In this document: positions 14,762-22,437 of the stretch, in pieces | Position numbering within the stretch: the stretch's first letter is position 1 | Layout: each line of letters starts with the position of its first letter | NCBI GenBank assembly: GCA_964540205.1 | Contig: CAZIMJ010000331.1 | Span: forward strand, 1-28,674 | Reading direction: 5' to 3' | From: WTAW01 sp964540205 | Lineage (GTDB): Bacteria; Acidobacteriota; Aminicenantia; Aminicenantales; Aminicenantaceae | Length of the DNA stretch: 28,674 nt | Position numbers and translations under genes: made by a program | Notes under the pieces: generated by a model | Databases searched by the model: none | Told to the model about the DNA's origin: nothing | What the model saw: only the letters and a program-made list of their open reading frames with translations

Positions 14762-16030
14762 TCAAATAATTTTCTCTAAAATCGGAGACAGAAGGAGGAC
14801 TCCGATTCCCATTGCCAGTTCAAACAGGGCAGGAACAAGACAGTACCGCAAAACTTTGAAATAGTTTTTTTCTCCGACGACCTGAGCGGCAAATATTCCC
14901 GCCAGAGCAGTGGGAGGCATGAGGTCTCCGAGGCCCGCGATAGCCGATAGTGCAGCGGACGTGATGATCGCGTTTTTGTTGATCAGTGCAAGAATAAAAG
15001 GAACACCCAGGATCGAAGCAGACCCATACGCTGAAACTGCCCCAAAAAGAGGCATACTGAGCGAGATTCCAAGATACAAAAGCACAGGAGGCAATGAGAG
15101 GAAACTCATGACTATCCAACCCCTTCCTCCTGTCAACGTCATGATCTGGATGAACATTCCCACGCCGGCTAGGATGCAGAGGATCGGCATAGATTCCTTC
15201 ATGGCTTCCTGGGTCACCTTAAAGAAGTTAAAAGGACGCGCACAGAATATCCCCACCAGAGAACCCAACAAAAAGATGGCGGGAATGCCGATGTCTGGTA
15301 TAAATGAAGAGGTGAATCCCTGACCGATCATGAGAAGTATAACCACGGCGAGCGGAAGGTAAAGCCGGAAACCGAATTGTTTGGAGTGGGACTCGGGTAG
15401 GATCGATTCCATTTGTTCGGTGTCGAGTATCTGAATATCTTTATAACCGAGCCAGAGGGAGATGAATACGGCCAAGGGAATCACAATGATCAGGAGTGGG
15501 ATCGTGAGGCCGACATAGGGCATGTCCACACCGCCCCCCATGATCATAACAAGAATGTTCACAGGAGGCGCGATCATTCCCAAGATCCCCCCCATGGCGA
15601 TAAGGGCGGCTGTTTTCACTTTGGAAAGCCCAAGTTTGATCAAAACCGGTGCGACCAGCGCCCCGGTGCTGAGAACAGCCGCAGTGGATGAACCGGTGAT
15701 CATGCCGGGAAACATGACAATGACCATGACAGTCAGGAGGAGCGGGACTTTTTTCCTGTAGAATGTTCTGAGTAAGATAGCAGTGATAGTATCCAGGATC
15801 CCGGAGGCTTGGAGGACCTTCATGAAGATCATGGCTGTAACGATGATAAGGATGGTGTCGAAGTAACCAAAGCTTCCCTCAACCAGATGGCGAAGCGCTA
15901 TTCCTTCACCACCCAGAAAAGCGCCGGCGAGGGCGGAAAAAACAAGGGAAACACCGATGGGCAGCTTTATTCCCATGGCGAGGAGCGCGAATATTGCCAC
16001 CATCAACAGGAATATGGCGTATTCTGGCAT
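14762..16030 (-). CDS. TRAP transporter large permease, DctM-like
   Basis: This 422-aa polytopic protein is the usual length for the DctM/SiaM large subunit of TRAP transporters, part of the ion-transporter superfamily. It has about eleven to twelve helices with two inverted halves. Typical blocks are GIKLPIGVSLVFSALAG, FPGMITGSSTAAVLSTG and GGILGMIAPPVNILVMIMGG, the last two around the Na+ and substrate hairpin regions. Normally DctM needs a DctQ small permease and a DctP binding protein. Neither is found nearby. Instead an exported DUF6305-like protein precedes it and a 48-aa membrane protein follows. The ATG lacks a clear ribosome site. Carboxylate or amino-acid derivative uptake coupled to Na+ is the likely role. 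Confidence 0.85.
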   Translation of the reverse strand: MPEYAIFLLMVAIFALLAMGIKLPIGVSLVFSALAGAFLGGEGIALRHLVEGSFGYFDTILIIVTAMIFMKVLQASGILDTITAILLRTFYRKKVPLLLTVMVIVMFPGMITGSSTAAVLSTGALVAPVLIKLGLSKVKTAALIAMGGILGMIAPPVNILVMIMGGGVDMPYVGLTIPLLIIVIPLAVFISLWLGYKDIQILDTEQMESILPESHSKQFGFRLYLPLAVVILLMIGQGFTSSFIPDIGIPAIFLLGSLVGIFCARPFNFFKVTQEAMKESMPILCILAGVGMFIQIMTLTGGRGWIVMSFLSLPPVLLYLGISLSMPLFGAVSAYGSASILGVPFILALINKNAIITSAALSAIAGLGDLMPPTALAGIFAAQVVGEKNYFKVLRYCLVPALFELAMGIGVLLLSPILEKII

Positions 16031-16099
16031 CTGTTTATAACATTTGAAACGCTGGACGCAAAAGAAAAAAAGATAGAGGTACGAAGCCCTTTCTTTGGA

Positions 16100-16134
16100 G
16101 TGAAAACACTTTACATTTCACGTTACGTTTTACG
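16100..16134. repeat. short degenerate GTAAAAC-like tandem repeat
   Basis: On the minus strand the gap between the DUF6305-like and DctM genes reads as repeated short units: CGTAAAA, CGTAA, CGTGAAAT, GTAAAGTG. The period is 5-8 bases and irregular. It may be a small low-complexity intergenic repeat or binding sites in tandem. No function is shown. Confidence 0.3.
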
Positions 16135-16141
16135 AACAGAA

Positions 16142-16705
16142 CTATAAAAAGGCTTCCTTGAGAGGAGCCAGAACATCGACAGTTTTTTCCACTTCAACAA
16201 GGGGAATATTGTTTTCCTCGCATATTTTGCTGAAGAGTCCGTCATGATTTCCCGATTTGACGATGATGAGCATTTGGGATAAAGGAAGGAATTCGGTTAT
16301 AAGTTGATCTGTCAGCTGGCCTCTGCGGGCTTCTCCACCCAGGTGGAGACAGAGGAGTGGGATGCCTCTTTTTTTTGCCTCTGAGATGAGTGCTCGAACT
16401 CTTTTTTTCTCCTGGTCGACATCGATTCCGGCTGCTCCCAATCCTTTCAAGCTCGCACCCAAAACCAGGGTCAGAGTTTTTACGCCCTCCAGGTCTTGGG
16501 CAGCAGCTGTTTTTTTTAGTAAGAAGTTGAGGCCAGCCCTTTTTGCAAGCACTGAGGCCATTTGAACGTCCGCGCTCTGCCCTACAGATGTGATCAGATT
16601 TGGGAGTTCAAATCGAGGAAGGTCTTCCCCAACATTTTTGTATGCAAAAGCAACCAGGGATAACAGGAAAGACAAAGTTAACACAAGGATAATGTTTTTT
16701 CTCAT
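16142..16705 (-). CDS. exported alpha/beta protein, DUF6305-like
   Basis: I chose ATG 16705 as start because AAGGTAAGGG lies just upstream and the product then begins with a clear signal peptide (MRKNIILVLTLSFLLSLVAFA); a TTG at 16750 would place 15 extra residues before it. The mature part, about 165 residues, alternates strands and helices in a Rossmann-like way: ELPNLITSVGQSADVQM, TLTLVLGASLKGLGAAGID, GIPLLCLHLGGEARRG, MLIIVKSGNHDGLFSKI. From memory this resembles DUF6305, a family without an assigned function; I could not check this. The gene lies between ggt and the DctM permease, so a periplasmic binding or processing partner of the permease is a reasonable guess. A perfect TTGACA (minus strand, 16750-16745) precedes it but has no good -10. 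Confidence 0.65.
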   Translation of the reverse strand: MRKNIILVLTLSFLLSLVAFAYKNVGEDLPRFELPNLITSVGQSADVQMASVLAKRAGLNFLLKKTAAAQDLEGVKTLTLVLGASLKGLGAAGIDVDQEKKRVRALISEAKKRGIPLLCLHLGGEARRGQLTDQLITEFLPLSQMLIIVKSGNHDGLFSKICEENNIPLVEVEKTVDVLAPLKEAFL

Positions 16706-16795
16706 GGCCCTTACCTTTATACAAATAAATTCATAGAATTGAGCTGTCAAATTATTAGGATACTTAAAAAGGAACTCTTTAGCAATGAATAGAGA

Positions 16796-18541
16796 TCAGT
16801 ATCCTGCACCGTACCCATCTCTTCGAGAGTCTGCCCCGCCGAGGATGATGTCTTTTCCTGGGAGGATCATGATCCCCTGAGCACCCCCAAAGTATTTATC
16901 ATAGTCCTCTCTTATAAGAACCTCGTGCCCCAATTCTTTAAGAGTTTCGATGGTGACCGGAACCATCCGAGATTCTAATGCAATGGGACGAGTTTCGCCG
17001 CGGACAGAGTAGGAAAAAAACCGGGGTGCTTCGATAGCTTCATCAAGAAACATGTCAAATTCGATGACATTGAGGATGATTTGAGTCAGGGTGGGAAATA
17101 TCCGTGTGCCGCCTGGTGAACCGAGGACTAATATCGGCTCTTCGCCCTGGAATAAGATCAGAGGTGCTTGGGAGCTTAGCGGGCGCCGGTGGGGCCTCGG
17201 TGAATTCGGAGATTCGGGATCGCGAGAGAAATCATCCATCTCATTATTCAGAAGAAATCCCGTGTTCTCGGGGATTATACCCGAGCCAAAAAAATGGTTG
17301 ATCGTTTGGGTGAGGGCGACAATGTTTCCCTCCCTGTCGATCACACAAAGATGCGTCGTGCTCTCCTTCTCGTTCTCTTTTTCGTCAAACTCTCCGTAAG
17401 GATATGCGTTGAGAACATGGTCAGGCTTGATCTGTGACGCGATCTGTTTTCCGTAATCTTTTGAAGTGAGCTCTGCCTCGGGGATGTGGATGTAGTCTGG
17501 ATCACCAAGATACTGATCCCGGTCGGCAAAGACAAAACGGAAGGCTTCGCTCAGATGATGGATGTAAGGCACAGAATTATGACCCCACTCCTTGACCGGC
17601 CAGTTATCGATGATGTTCAAGAGCTGGATGATATGGAGCCCCCCCGAAGCCGGTGGTCTCGCACTGTAGAACGTGTAATCCTTGTACTGTCCCTTTATGG
17701 GTACGTGTTCCACGGGAGAATAATTCGCCAGGTCATCATGAGTGAGGATTCCGCCCTTTTCCTGTACAGCGGTGACGATCTTTCGGGCGATCTCTCCCCT
17801 GTAGAAGGCCTCGATTCCTTTAGAAGCGATGAGCCGAAACGTGTTTGCGAGTTTAGGATTGCGAAACACATCCTCGGGTTCAAAAGGCAGTCCTTCGTTA
17901 AGGTAACAGCAGGATTCTCCAGCCATTTGCAGCAGTTTCTCGTACTCGTCCTTGTTGATCTTGCTGAAGGTCTTGCTGACAGGGAATCCCTCTTCTGCGA
18001 TCTGGATTGCCTTCTGCATCACATTGCTGAGGGCCTTAGTGCCGTACTTGTCCAACGCATACGACCAGCCTGCGAGTGCGCCGGGAACAGCGACAGCCAA
18101 ACCATGTGTCCGCCTCAACTGCTCGTTGGTCTCCCCGTTTTCGATGTACATCTCAGGAAAGGATTTTGCTGGCGCCTTCTCTCGGAAGTTAATAGCTGTG
18201 ATCTTTTTGTCACGAGCCGAGTAGATCACCATAAACCCCCCCCCTCCTATTCCTGAAGCAAAAGGTTCTGCCGCGTTCAAGGCAAACGTGGTTGCGATGG
18301 CTGCATCGACAGCATTTCCACCTTTTTTCAGCATCTCCAGTCCGGCTTCGGCAGCCAGAGGGTGGGCTGCAACCACCATCCCACTTTTGCCCCGGAAATT
18401 GTAGGGCTCATGACGGTCGAGCGGAGGCTTTTCCTGTTCAAGGTCTTGTGTTCCACAAAAAATCGTCAGAACAAAACAGAGAGCCAATAACAAAACTAGG
18501 AGGCCATACCTTGGTAACATCATGGGATTTTTAGTCCTCAT
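16796..18541 (-). CDS. ggt: gamma-glutamyltransferase
   Basis: This 581-aa Ntn-hydrolase precursor cleaves gamma-glutamyl bonds of glutathione and related peptides. An N-terminal hydrophobic segment (about 12-29, ending FCG) exports it; the lipobox is poor (TIFC), so signal peptidase I cleavage or an anchor is more likely than a lipoprotein. Autocleavage should occur before T395 in STTHLCVID, making large and small subunits. R120 (NFREKAPAKS), NNEMDDFS (432-439), RPLSS (453-457) and GSPGGTR (474-480) match known substrate-site motifs. ATG 18541 has GAGGAG upstream and overlaps scpB by 11 bases. Its place ahead of the exported protein and permease genes suggests it frees products for uptake. 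Confidence 0.95.
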   Translation of the reverse strand: MRTKNPMMLPRYGLLVLLLALCFVLTIFCGTQDLEQEKPPLDRHEPYNFRGKSGMVVAAHPLAAEAGLEMLKKGGNAVDAAIATTFALNAAEPFASGIGGGGFMVIYSARDKKITAINFREKAPAKSFPEMYIENGETNEQLRRTHGLAVAVPGALAGWSYALDKYGTKALSNVMQKAIQIAEEGFPVSKTFSKINKDEYEKLLQMAGESCCYLNEGLPFEPEDVFRNPKLANTFRLIASKGIEAFYRGEIARKIVTAVQEKGGILTHDDLANYSPVEHVPIKGQYKDYTFYSARPPASGGLHIIQLLNIIDNWPVKEWGHNSVPYIHHLSEAFRFVFADRDQYLGDPDYIHIPEAELTSKDYGKQIASQIKPDHVLNAYPYGEFDEKENEKESTTHLCVIDREGNIVALTQTINHFFGSGIIPENTGFLLNNEMDDFSRDPESPNSPRPHRRPLSSQAPLILFQGEEPILVLGSPGGTRIFPTLTQIILNVIEFDMFLDEAIEAPRFFSYSVRGETRPIALESRMVPVTIETLKELGHEVLIREDYDKYFGGAQGIMILPGKDIILGGADSRRDGYGAGY

Positions 18542-19076
18542 TTGTCTCCTCTTCTAAAAGTTTTGAGATCTCTTCTTGCGAAGGGAGGTCTTTCAAGCTG
18601 TCCAATCCAAAATAAGTCAGAAATCTTTCTGAGGTGCGATAGATCAGAGGTTTTCCGGGACTCTTTTTCCGGCCGACGATCTTGACCAGTTTTTTTTGAA
18701 GTAACGTCTTGAGAGAATGGGTGGCGTCCACCCCGCGGAATGCGCTGATCTCGGCAAGGGTGATGGGCTGATGATAGGCGATCGTGGACAGGGTTTCAAG
18801 GGCTGCTGCGGAGAGCTTGTTTTTTCTGTTGACCCGGAGGAGACGCCTGATCCATGGATCGTGCTCTGATCTTGTTGCAAAGAGGTATCCTCCTCCAGTC
18901 CGGATGATCTGGATACCTCCCGGATGGGATGAGTATTTCTCCAGGATCAGGTCAAGGGAGCTTTCGATCTCCTGTTCTGAATATTCGGTCAGAACGTTTT
19001 TGATCTTCTTCGTGGATAACGGTTCGGCTGAAACGAATAATAGAGATTCGATGATGTTACTCAGTTGTATGCTCAT
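18531..19076 (-). CDS. scpB: segregation and condensation protein B
   Basis: This 181-aa winged-helix protein is the ScpB kleisin-associated subunit of the SMC-ScpAB condensin, needed for chromosome compaction and segregation. Two winged helices are visible; typical stretches are IIESLLFVSAEPLS at the start and LSAAALETLSTIAYHQPITLAEISAFRGVDATHSLKTLLQKKLVKIVGRKKSPGKPLIYRTS in the second, of which only part is quoted as family signature (AYHQPIT, GRKKSPGKP). Its ATG overlaps the scpA stop as ATGA, the classic coupled arrangement. No smc gene is in the window. Length is normal. Confidence 0.94.
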   Translation of the reverse strand: MSIQLSNIIESLLFVSAEPLSTKKIKNVLTEYSEQEIESSLDLILEKYSSHPGGIQIIRTGGGYLFATRSEHDPWIRRLLRVNRKNKLSAAALETLSTIAYHQPITLAEISAFRGVDATHSLKTLLQKKLVKIVGRKKSPGKPLIYRTSERFLTYFGLDSLKDLPSQEEISKLLEEETNED

Positions 19077-19807
19077 TTTGGGCTCTCTTCGCGAAGCCAG
19101 ACTTTGATGGTTTGGAAGAGCGTTTCTTGAATGGCATAGACCACTCTGGCCTTGATAAGCTCAAGAAGGCAGAAGAAACTCACCAGCGCCTCCTCGATCG
19201 TCGTCTGGCTCCCGAAATATTCGATAAAATCGAGATACTGATTCTCCTTGAGAGATTCAATGATCTCGTTCATTTTCTCTTCGATGGAGTACTCTTTCCC
19301 CCTGATGATCTGGATGTTTTCCCTTTCTTTCTTCTTCATGAGAACGAAAAAAGCCTCTGCCAGGTTGAACAACGAGACTTCTGTCAGGTCCAGCTCTTCA
19401 CTCATGAACTTGGGGAGAGGAACGTCTCTTCTCCATTTAGGGAGTTCATCCTCCTCCTTTTGCCTCAGGATGGCGCAGGCGGCCTTGATTTTCTGGTACT
19501 CCAAAAGACGGTCTACAAGGACCCGTCGAGGATCCTCTTCGTCCTCCAGTGGCCTCTCCCGCGGCAACAACATCTGTGATTTGATATAAATAAGGAGTGC
19601 TGCCACATACAGAAATTCCGCTTCGCGCTCGAGGTTTATGCGTTCTTTTTTATCCAGGTAAGCCAAGTATTCTCGAGTGATCGTCGCAATGGGGATGTCA
19701 TGGATATCGATCTTTTTTTTACGGATCAAAAAAAGGAGAAGGTCTAAGGGGCCTTGAAAAATGTCAAGATTGACTTCGTATTCAGGGGATTCTATAAAAC
19801 TATCCAT
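19073..19807 (-). CDS. scpA: segregation and condensation protein A (kleisin)
   Basis: This 244-aa kleisin bridges the SMC heads and binds ScpB. The N-terminal domain opens with VNLDIFQGPLDLLLFLIRKKKIDIHDIPIATITREYL, whose FQGPLDLLL core is diagnostic. The middle segment (EDEEDPRRVLVDRLLEYQKIK) is also typical, and a C-terminal winged-helix part ends with SFFCLLELIKARVVYAIQ, which contacts the SMC head. Stop overlaps the scpB start by four bases. It lies 26 bases after trpS, a common gene neighbourhood in several phyla. Confidence 0.95.
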   Translation of the reverse strand: MDSFIESPEYEVNLDIFQGPLDLLLFLIRKKKIDIHDIPIATITREYLAYLDKKERINLEREAEFLYVAALLIYIKSQMLLPRERPLEDEEDPRRVLVDRLLEYQKIKAACAILRQKEEDELPKWRRDVPLPKFMSEELDLTEVSLFNLAEAFFVLMKKKERENIQIIRGKEYSIEEKMNEIIESLKENQYLDFIEYFGSQTTIEEALVSFFCLLELIKARVVYAIQETLFQTIKVWLREESPK

Positions 19808-19833
19808 CTACTTTAATCACTGTCGAGCTCTAT

Positions 19834-20826
19834 CTAAAACCCAAGGGTAGCCCTGACCTCTTCCATCGTCTTTTGAGCGACCTCTCGTGCTTTTGTGTTC
19901 CCCCTTTCGAGGATGTCCCACACCATGTCGGGGTTGTTGACGAACACCTTTCTCTTTTCCCAAAAAGGTGTCAAGATCTGGATCAGTTTTTCGATGACGA
20001 TGTTCTTGCACTCCAGGCATCCGATTCCGGCGGTCCTGCAGCCCTGAACGATCTCCTCTCTTTGTTCTTCAGCGACAAAAGCCTTGTGGAGTGTGAATAC
20101 CGGGCAGTCCTCGGGTTCTCCCGGGTCGGTCCGTCTCTTCCGCCTGACATCTGTTATCATGGGCTGGATCTTTTTACGGATCACCTCGGGGGGATCTTTG
20201 AGGAATATGGAATTTCCAAAGGATTTGCTCATCTTGCGGCCATCGGTCCCGGCCAGCTTGGGGACTTCTGTGAGCAGGATCTGGGGTTCTGGGAATATAT
20301 CCCCGAACAGGCGGTTGAAGCGTCTTGTGATCTCCCGGGCCAGCTCCAGATGGTAGGCCTGATCTTCTCCCACGGGGACGACCTCTCCTTTGTAGAGGAT
20401 GATGTCTGCTGTCTGGAGCACGGGATATCCCAGAAATCCATAAGTGTTGACATCTTTATCCTTCAACTCTTTCTGCATTTCTTTAAACGTGGGGACTCTC
20501 TGGAGCCAAGGAAGAGGTATAATCATGGAGAGCAGGAGATGCAATTCGGCATGCTCTTTGACCTCGGATTGGACAAAGATCGTACATTGTTCAGGGTCTA
20601 ATCCGATACTCAACCAGTCGACCGCGACTTCGAATGTGTAATCCTTTATGACCGGGTGGTTCTGGTACTCCGAGCTGAAGGCATGCCATGTAACGATCGA
20701 ATAATAGCACCGGAACTGGTCTTGCAGCTTGATCCAATTGCGGAGCGCGCCGGTGAGATGTCCCAGGTGGCAGGCGCCAGTGGGCCGCAATCCGCTAAAA
20801 ACGACTTTTTTCTTTTTTTCATCCAT
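19834..20826 (-). CDS. trpS: tryptophan--tRNA ligase
   Basis: This 330-aa class I aminoacyl-tRNA synthetase charges tRNA-Trp. The HIGH motif reads HLGH (20-23) in RPTGACHLGHLTGAL, and the KMSKS loop is exact in GTDGRKMSKSFGNS. GEDQAYHLELAREITRRFN, typical of bacterial TrpRS, is also present. The start is nine bases after the M50 protease stop, and the length is normal for the bacterial enzyme. It is part of the M50-trpS-scpA-scpB run. Confidence 0.97.
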   Translation of the reverse strand: MDEKKKKVVFSGLRPTGACHLGHLTGALRNWIKLQDQFRCYYSIVTWHAFSSEYQNHPVIKDYTFEVAVDWLSIGLDPEQCTIFVQSEVKEHAELHLLLSMIIPLPWLQRVPTFKEMQKELKDKDVNTYGFLGYPVLQTADIILYKGEVVPVGEDQAYHLELAREITRRFNRLFGDIFPEPQILLTEVPKLAGTDGRKMSKSFGNSIFLKDPPEVIRKKIQPMITDVRRKRRTDPGEPEDCPVFTLHKAFVAEEQREEIVQGCRTAGIGCLECKNIVIEKLIQILTPFWEKRKVFVNNPDMVWDILERGNTKAREVAQKTMEEVRATLGF

Positions 20827-20835
20827 ATTTCGAGC

Positions 20836-21480
20836 TCAAATAAAGATATTGACAATACGCACGATCACTCCAAGGATTTTACCGATGAAACCGGTCATGA
20901 TCAGAACGAGTAGGATGAAAAACCCGTACGGCCGGATCTGCTCATATTTCTTGGCTGCTTCATCTGAGATCAGCCCCATAAGGACGCCGCTGCCATCTAG
21001 GGGCGGGATGGGGATGAGGTTGAACACAGCCAGGATGACGTTGATTACGATGGTTAAGTAGAGGATCATGAAGAGACCCTCTGCGGGCCCTGAAAATCCC
21101 CTGTAGGTATAGAAGAGAGTAGGATTTATAATTTTGAACAACTTGATGCCCAGGAAAGCAATAAAAGCCACGCTGAAGTTCGACAGGGGTCCGGCTGCAG
21201 AGATGATAAGGTTATCCCGCCTGGGGTTTCTCAAGTTCATGGGGTTGACGGGAACGGGTTTGGCCCACCCGAAGGGAGGTGCACCCATGACAACGAGGAT
21301 CAACGGCAGGAGGATCGTCCCTACGGGGTCGATGTGAGCGATGGGATTTAGAGTAACCCTTCCCATTGCGTAGGCCGTCGGGTCTCCCATTTTGTAGGCC
21401 GCCCATCCATGGGAGGCTTCATGTATGGTGATGGCAAAAAGCACTACGAATAAACTGATGAGAATCTGAGGAATGTCCAT
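20836..21480 (-). CDS. M50-family membrane metalloprotease (site-2 protease like)
   Basis: This 214-aa polytopic membrane protein has a zinc site HEASH (H20, E21, H24) in the first helix and the second metal/substrate region IPPLDGSGVL (about 168-177), the Asp being the third ligand. NPIAHIDPVGT and WAKPVPVNP are typical of the small, PDZ-lacking S2P-like M50 subfamily (YwhC/YdiL type). Such proteases cleave inside membranes, but substrates of this branch are little known. The ATG at 21480 has no ribosome site, and the predicted promoter would leave a leader of only about ten bases. It begins the trpS-scpAB run and is divergent from speD. Confidence 0.9.
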   Translation of the reverse strand: MDIPQILISLFVVLFAITIHEASHGWAAYKMGDPTAYAMGRVTLNPIAHIDPVGTILLPLILVVMGAPPFGWAKPVPVNPMNLRNPRRDNLIISAAGPLSNFSVAFIAFLGIKLFKIINPTLFYTYRGFSGPAEGLFMILYLTIVINVILAVFNLIPIPPLDGSGVLMGLISDEAAKKYEQIRPYGFFILLVLIMTGFIGKILGVIVRIVNIFI

Positions 21481-21496
21481 TTTTTAACCAGAGCTA

Positions 21497-21525
21497 TTTA
21501 TAGCACATCGACCCCCATTCGTAAA
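21497..21525 (-). promoter_or_regulatory. candidate sigma-70 promoter for the M50-trpS-scpAB run
   Basis: On the minus strand TTTACG (21525-21520), a 17-base spacer and TATAAA (21502-21497) form a plausible promoter. The start would be near 21490, leaving about ten bases before the ATG at 21480. A 7-bp inverted repeat, CCAGAGC (21488-21494) and GCTCTGG (21534-21540), brackets the promoter and could be a regulator site. Confidence 0.45.
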
Positions 21526-21564
21526 GCACCATCGCTCTGGATGTGATTCCACGCTAAATAATTG

Positions 21565-21593
21565 TTGCCAACCCGGATTTTTCATTCTAAAAT
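21565..21593 (+). promoter_or_regulatory. sigma-70 promoter of speD
   Basis: TTGCCA (21565-21570), a 17-base spacer and TAAAAT (21588-21593) match the consensus at five of six positions each or close to it. The start is expected near 21600, giving a 30-base leader that includes the GAGGAGAG ribosome site at 21617-21624. Confidence 0.65.
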
Positions 21594-21629
21594 CAATGGG
21601 CATAATGTATCCGGTTGAGGAGAGCAAAC

Positions 21630-22049
21630 ATGCCTAAAAACACGCATAATACTATCGGCCATCATTATATTGTGGAAGCCTCGGGCTGCGATCCCAAGAT
21701 CATCAGTGATATATCTCGAGTACAGCAGATACTGGTCAAAGCTGCCGAGGAGGCGGGAGCAAAAGTTTGGGCTGTTTCTTTCAACACGTTCCCCCCATCG
21801 GGTGTGAGTGGTGTGGTCGTTATTTCAGAATCACATATCTCCACTCATACATGGCCGGAATTTGGCTATGGAGCTCTCGATTTTTACACCTGCGGAGAAC
21901 ATGTCGATGCCGAGAAAGGGCTCTTTTACGCAGTGGAGGCATTCGGTGCCTCCTCCTCACATATCACAGAGATCACGCGAGGGATCGATGAAGGGGACAG
22001 AGAATATTTTCACAGTTTTGTGACATGGGAAGAGGATTTTGAGGATTAG
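21630..22049 (+). CDS. speD: S-adenosylmethionine decarboxylase proenzyme
   Basis: This 139-aa pyruvoyl enzyme makes decarboxylated SAM for spermidine synthesis. I chose ATG 21630 because GAGGAGAG lies five bases upstream; a TTG at 21615 is inside that ribosome site. Self-cleavage occurs between E67 and S68 in ISESHISTHTWPE, turning S68 into the pyruvoyl group. H73 and C88 (YTCGEH) are the processing and catalytic residues, spaced exactly as in the short Thermotoga-type enzyme (S63, H68, C83). It is a single-gene unit with its own promoter, divergent from the M50 gene. No spermidine synthase gene is in the window. Confidence 0.97.
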   Translation: MPKNTHNTIGHHYIVEASGCDPKIISDISRVQQILVKAAEEAGAKVWAVSFNTFPPSGVSGVVVISESHISTHTWPEFGYGALDFYTCGEHVDAEKGLFYAVEAFGASSSHITEITRGIDEGDREYFHSFVTWEEDFED

Positions 22050-22181
22050 AAAAAGGCTTTCTTCCAAGGCGTAAGTGGTTCACGCAGCTTCTTTTTCCGT
22101 AACATATACTCTTGCCATTCTGTTCAAACAATTGTTTTGAGTTGTCGTTTTTGGATAGAAGCGAACAAAAATTACCGATTC

Positions 22182-22200
22182 ATGTAAATATTATTTACAT
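22182..22200. promoter_or_regulatory. 19-bp palindrome, candidate enhancer for a sigma-54 activator
   Basis: ATGTAAATATTATTTACAT has two perfect 8-base arms around three bases. Its centre lies about 106 bases before the predicted sigma-54 transcript start, the usual distance for an NtrC-type upstream activator site. A second, shorter palindrome (22126-22137) lies about 60 bases further upstream. Confidence 0.5.
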
Positions 22201-22271
22201 TTTTGCCGAAAGCCTGATGACCGAGAAGAGCAATATATGATGGGGACTCAAGCATCATTTAGGATTTAAGG

Positions 22272-22287
22272 TGGCACAAATATTGCT
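22272..22287 (+). promoter_or_regulatory. sigma-54 (-24/-12) promoter
   Basis: TGGCACAAATATTGCT matches the sigma-54 consensus TGGCAC-R-N4-TTGC-W at every fixed position, with correct GG to GC spacing. Transcription should begin near 22296-22299. It points toward the M1 peptidase gene at 22460, about 160 bases downstream. A sigma-54 activator gene lies at 25071-26459. Confidence 0.8.
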
Positions 22288-22305
22288 CTGGTATTACTCG
22301 AGACT

Positions 22306-22437
22306 ATGCGAGTTCCAGGCACAAATCAAGGTGTGATCAATCCTGGATCAAAAGATGTGTTCATCGATTCCTCTAGCACCTTGGGGGGGGTATTGTTTTT
22401 TATTCCGCCAATATTTGATATAATATTAATTTTATAA
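22306..22437 (+). CDS. possible leader ORF (43 aa), doubtful
   Basis: An ATG at 22306, about seven bases after the predicted sigma-54 start, opens 43 codons ending at TAA 22435-22437. The product begins MRVPGTNQGVINPG and ends in a hydrophobic run (GVLFFIPPIFDIILIL). There is no ribosome site, and the hydrophobic end comes from AT-rich DNA, so chance is likely. It would be a near-leaderless peptide upstream of the peptidase gene if real. Confidence 0.15.
   Translation: MRVPGTNQGVINPGSKDVFIDSSSTLGGVLFFIPPIFDIILIL

Noticed and set aside
16142..16750. Longer start at TTG 16750 for the exported DUF6305-like protein
   Set aside because: ATG 16705 has a ribosome site and starts a clean signal peptide; the longer form would bury it.
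17486..18256. 256-codon plus-strand open frame
   Set aside because: It is antisense to ggt, whose motifs are fully conserved; the translation shows no family features or good ribosome site.
19873..20601. 242-codon plus-strand open frame
   Set aside because: It is antisense to trpS with exact HIGH/KMSKS motifs; a shadow frame.
21615..22049. TTG 21615 as start for speD
   Set aside because: The TTG overlaps the GAGGAGAG ribosome site of ATG 21630, and the known short enzymes fit the shorter start.
22393..22424. sigma-70 promoter with TATAAT before the M1 gene
   Set aside because: The -10 is perfect but the only -35 choices are TTTTTT at 17 bases or TTGTTT at 20 bases; in AT-rich DNA this is weak.
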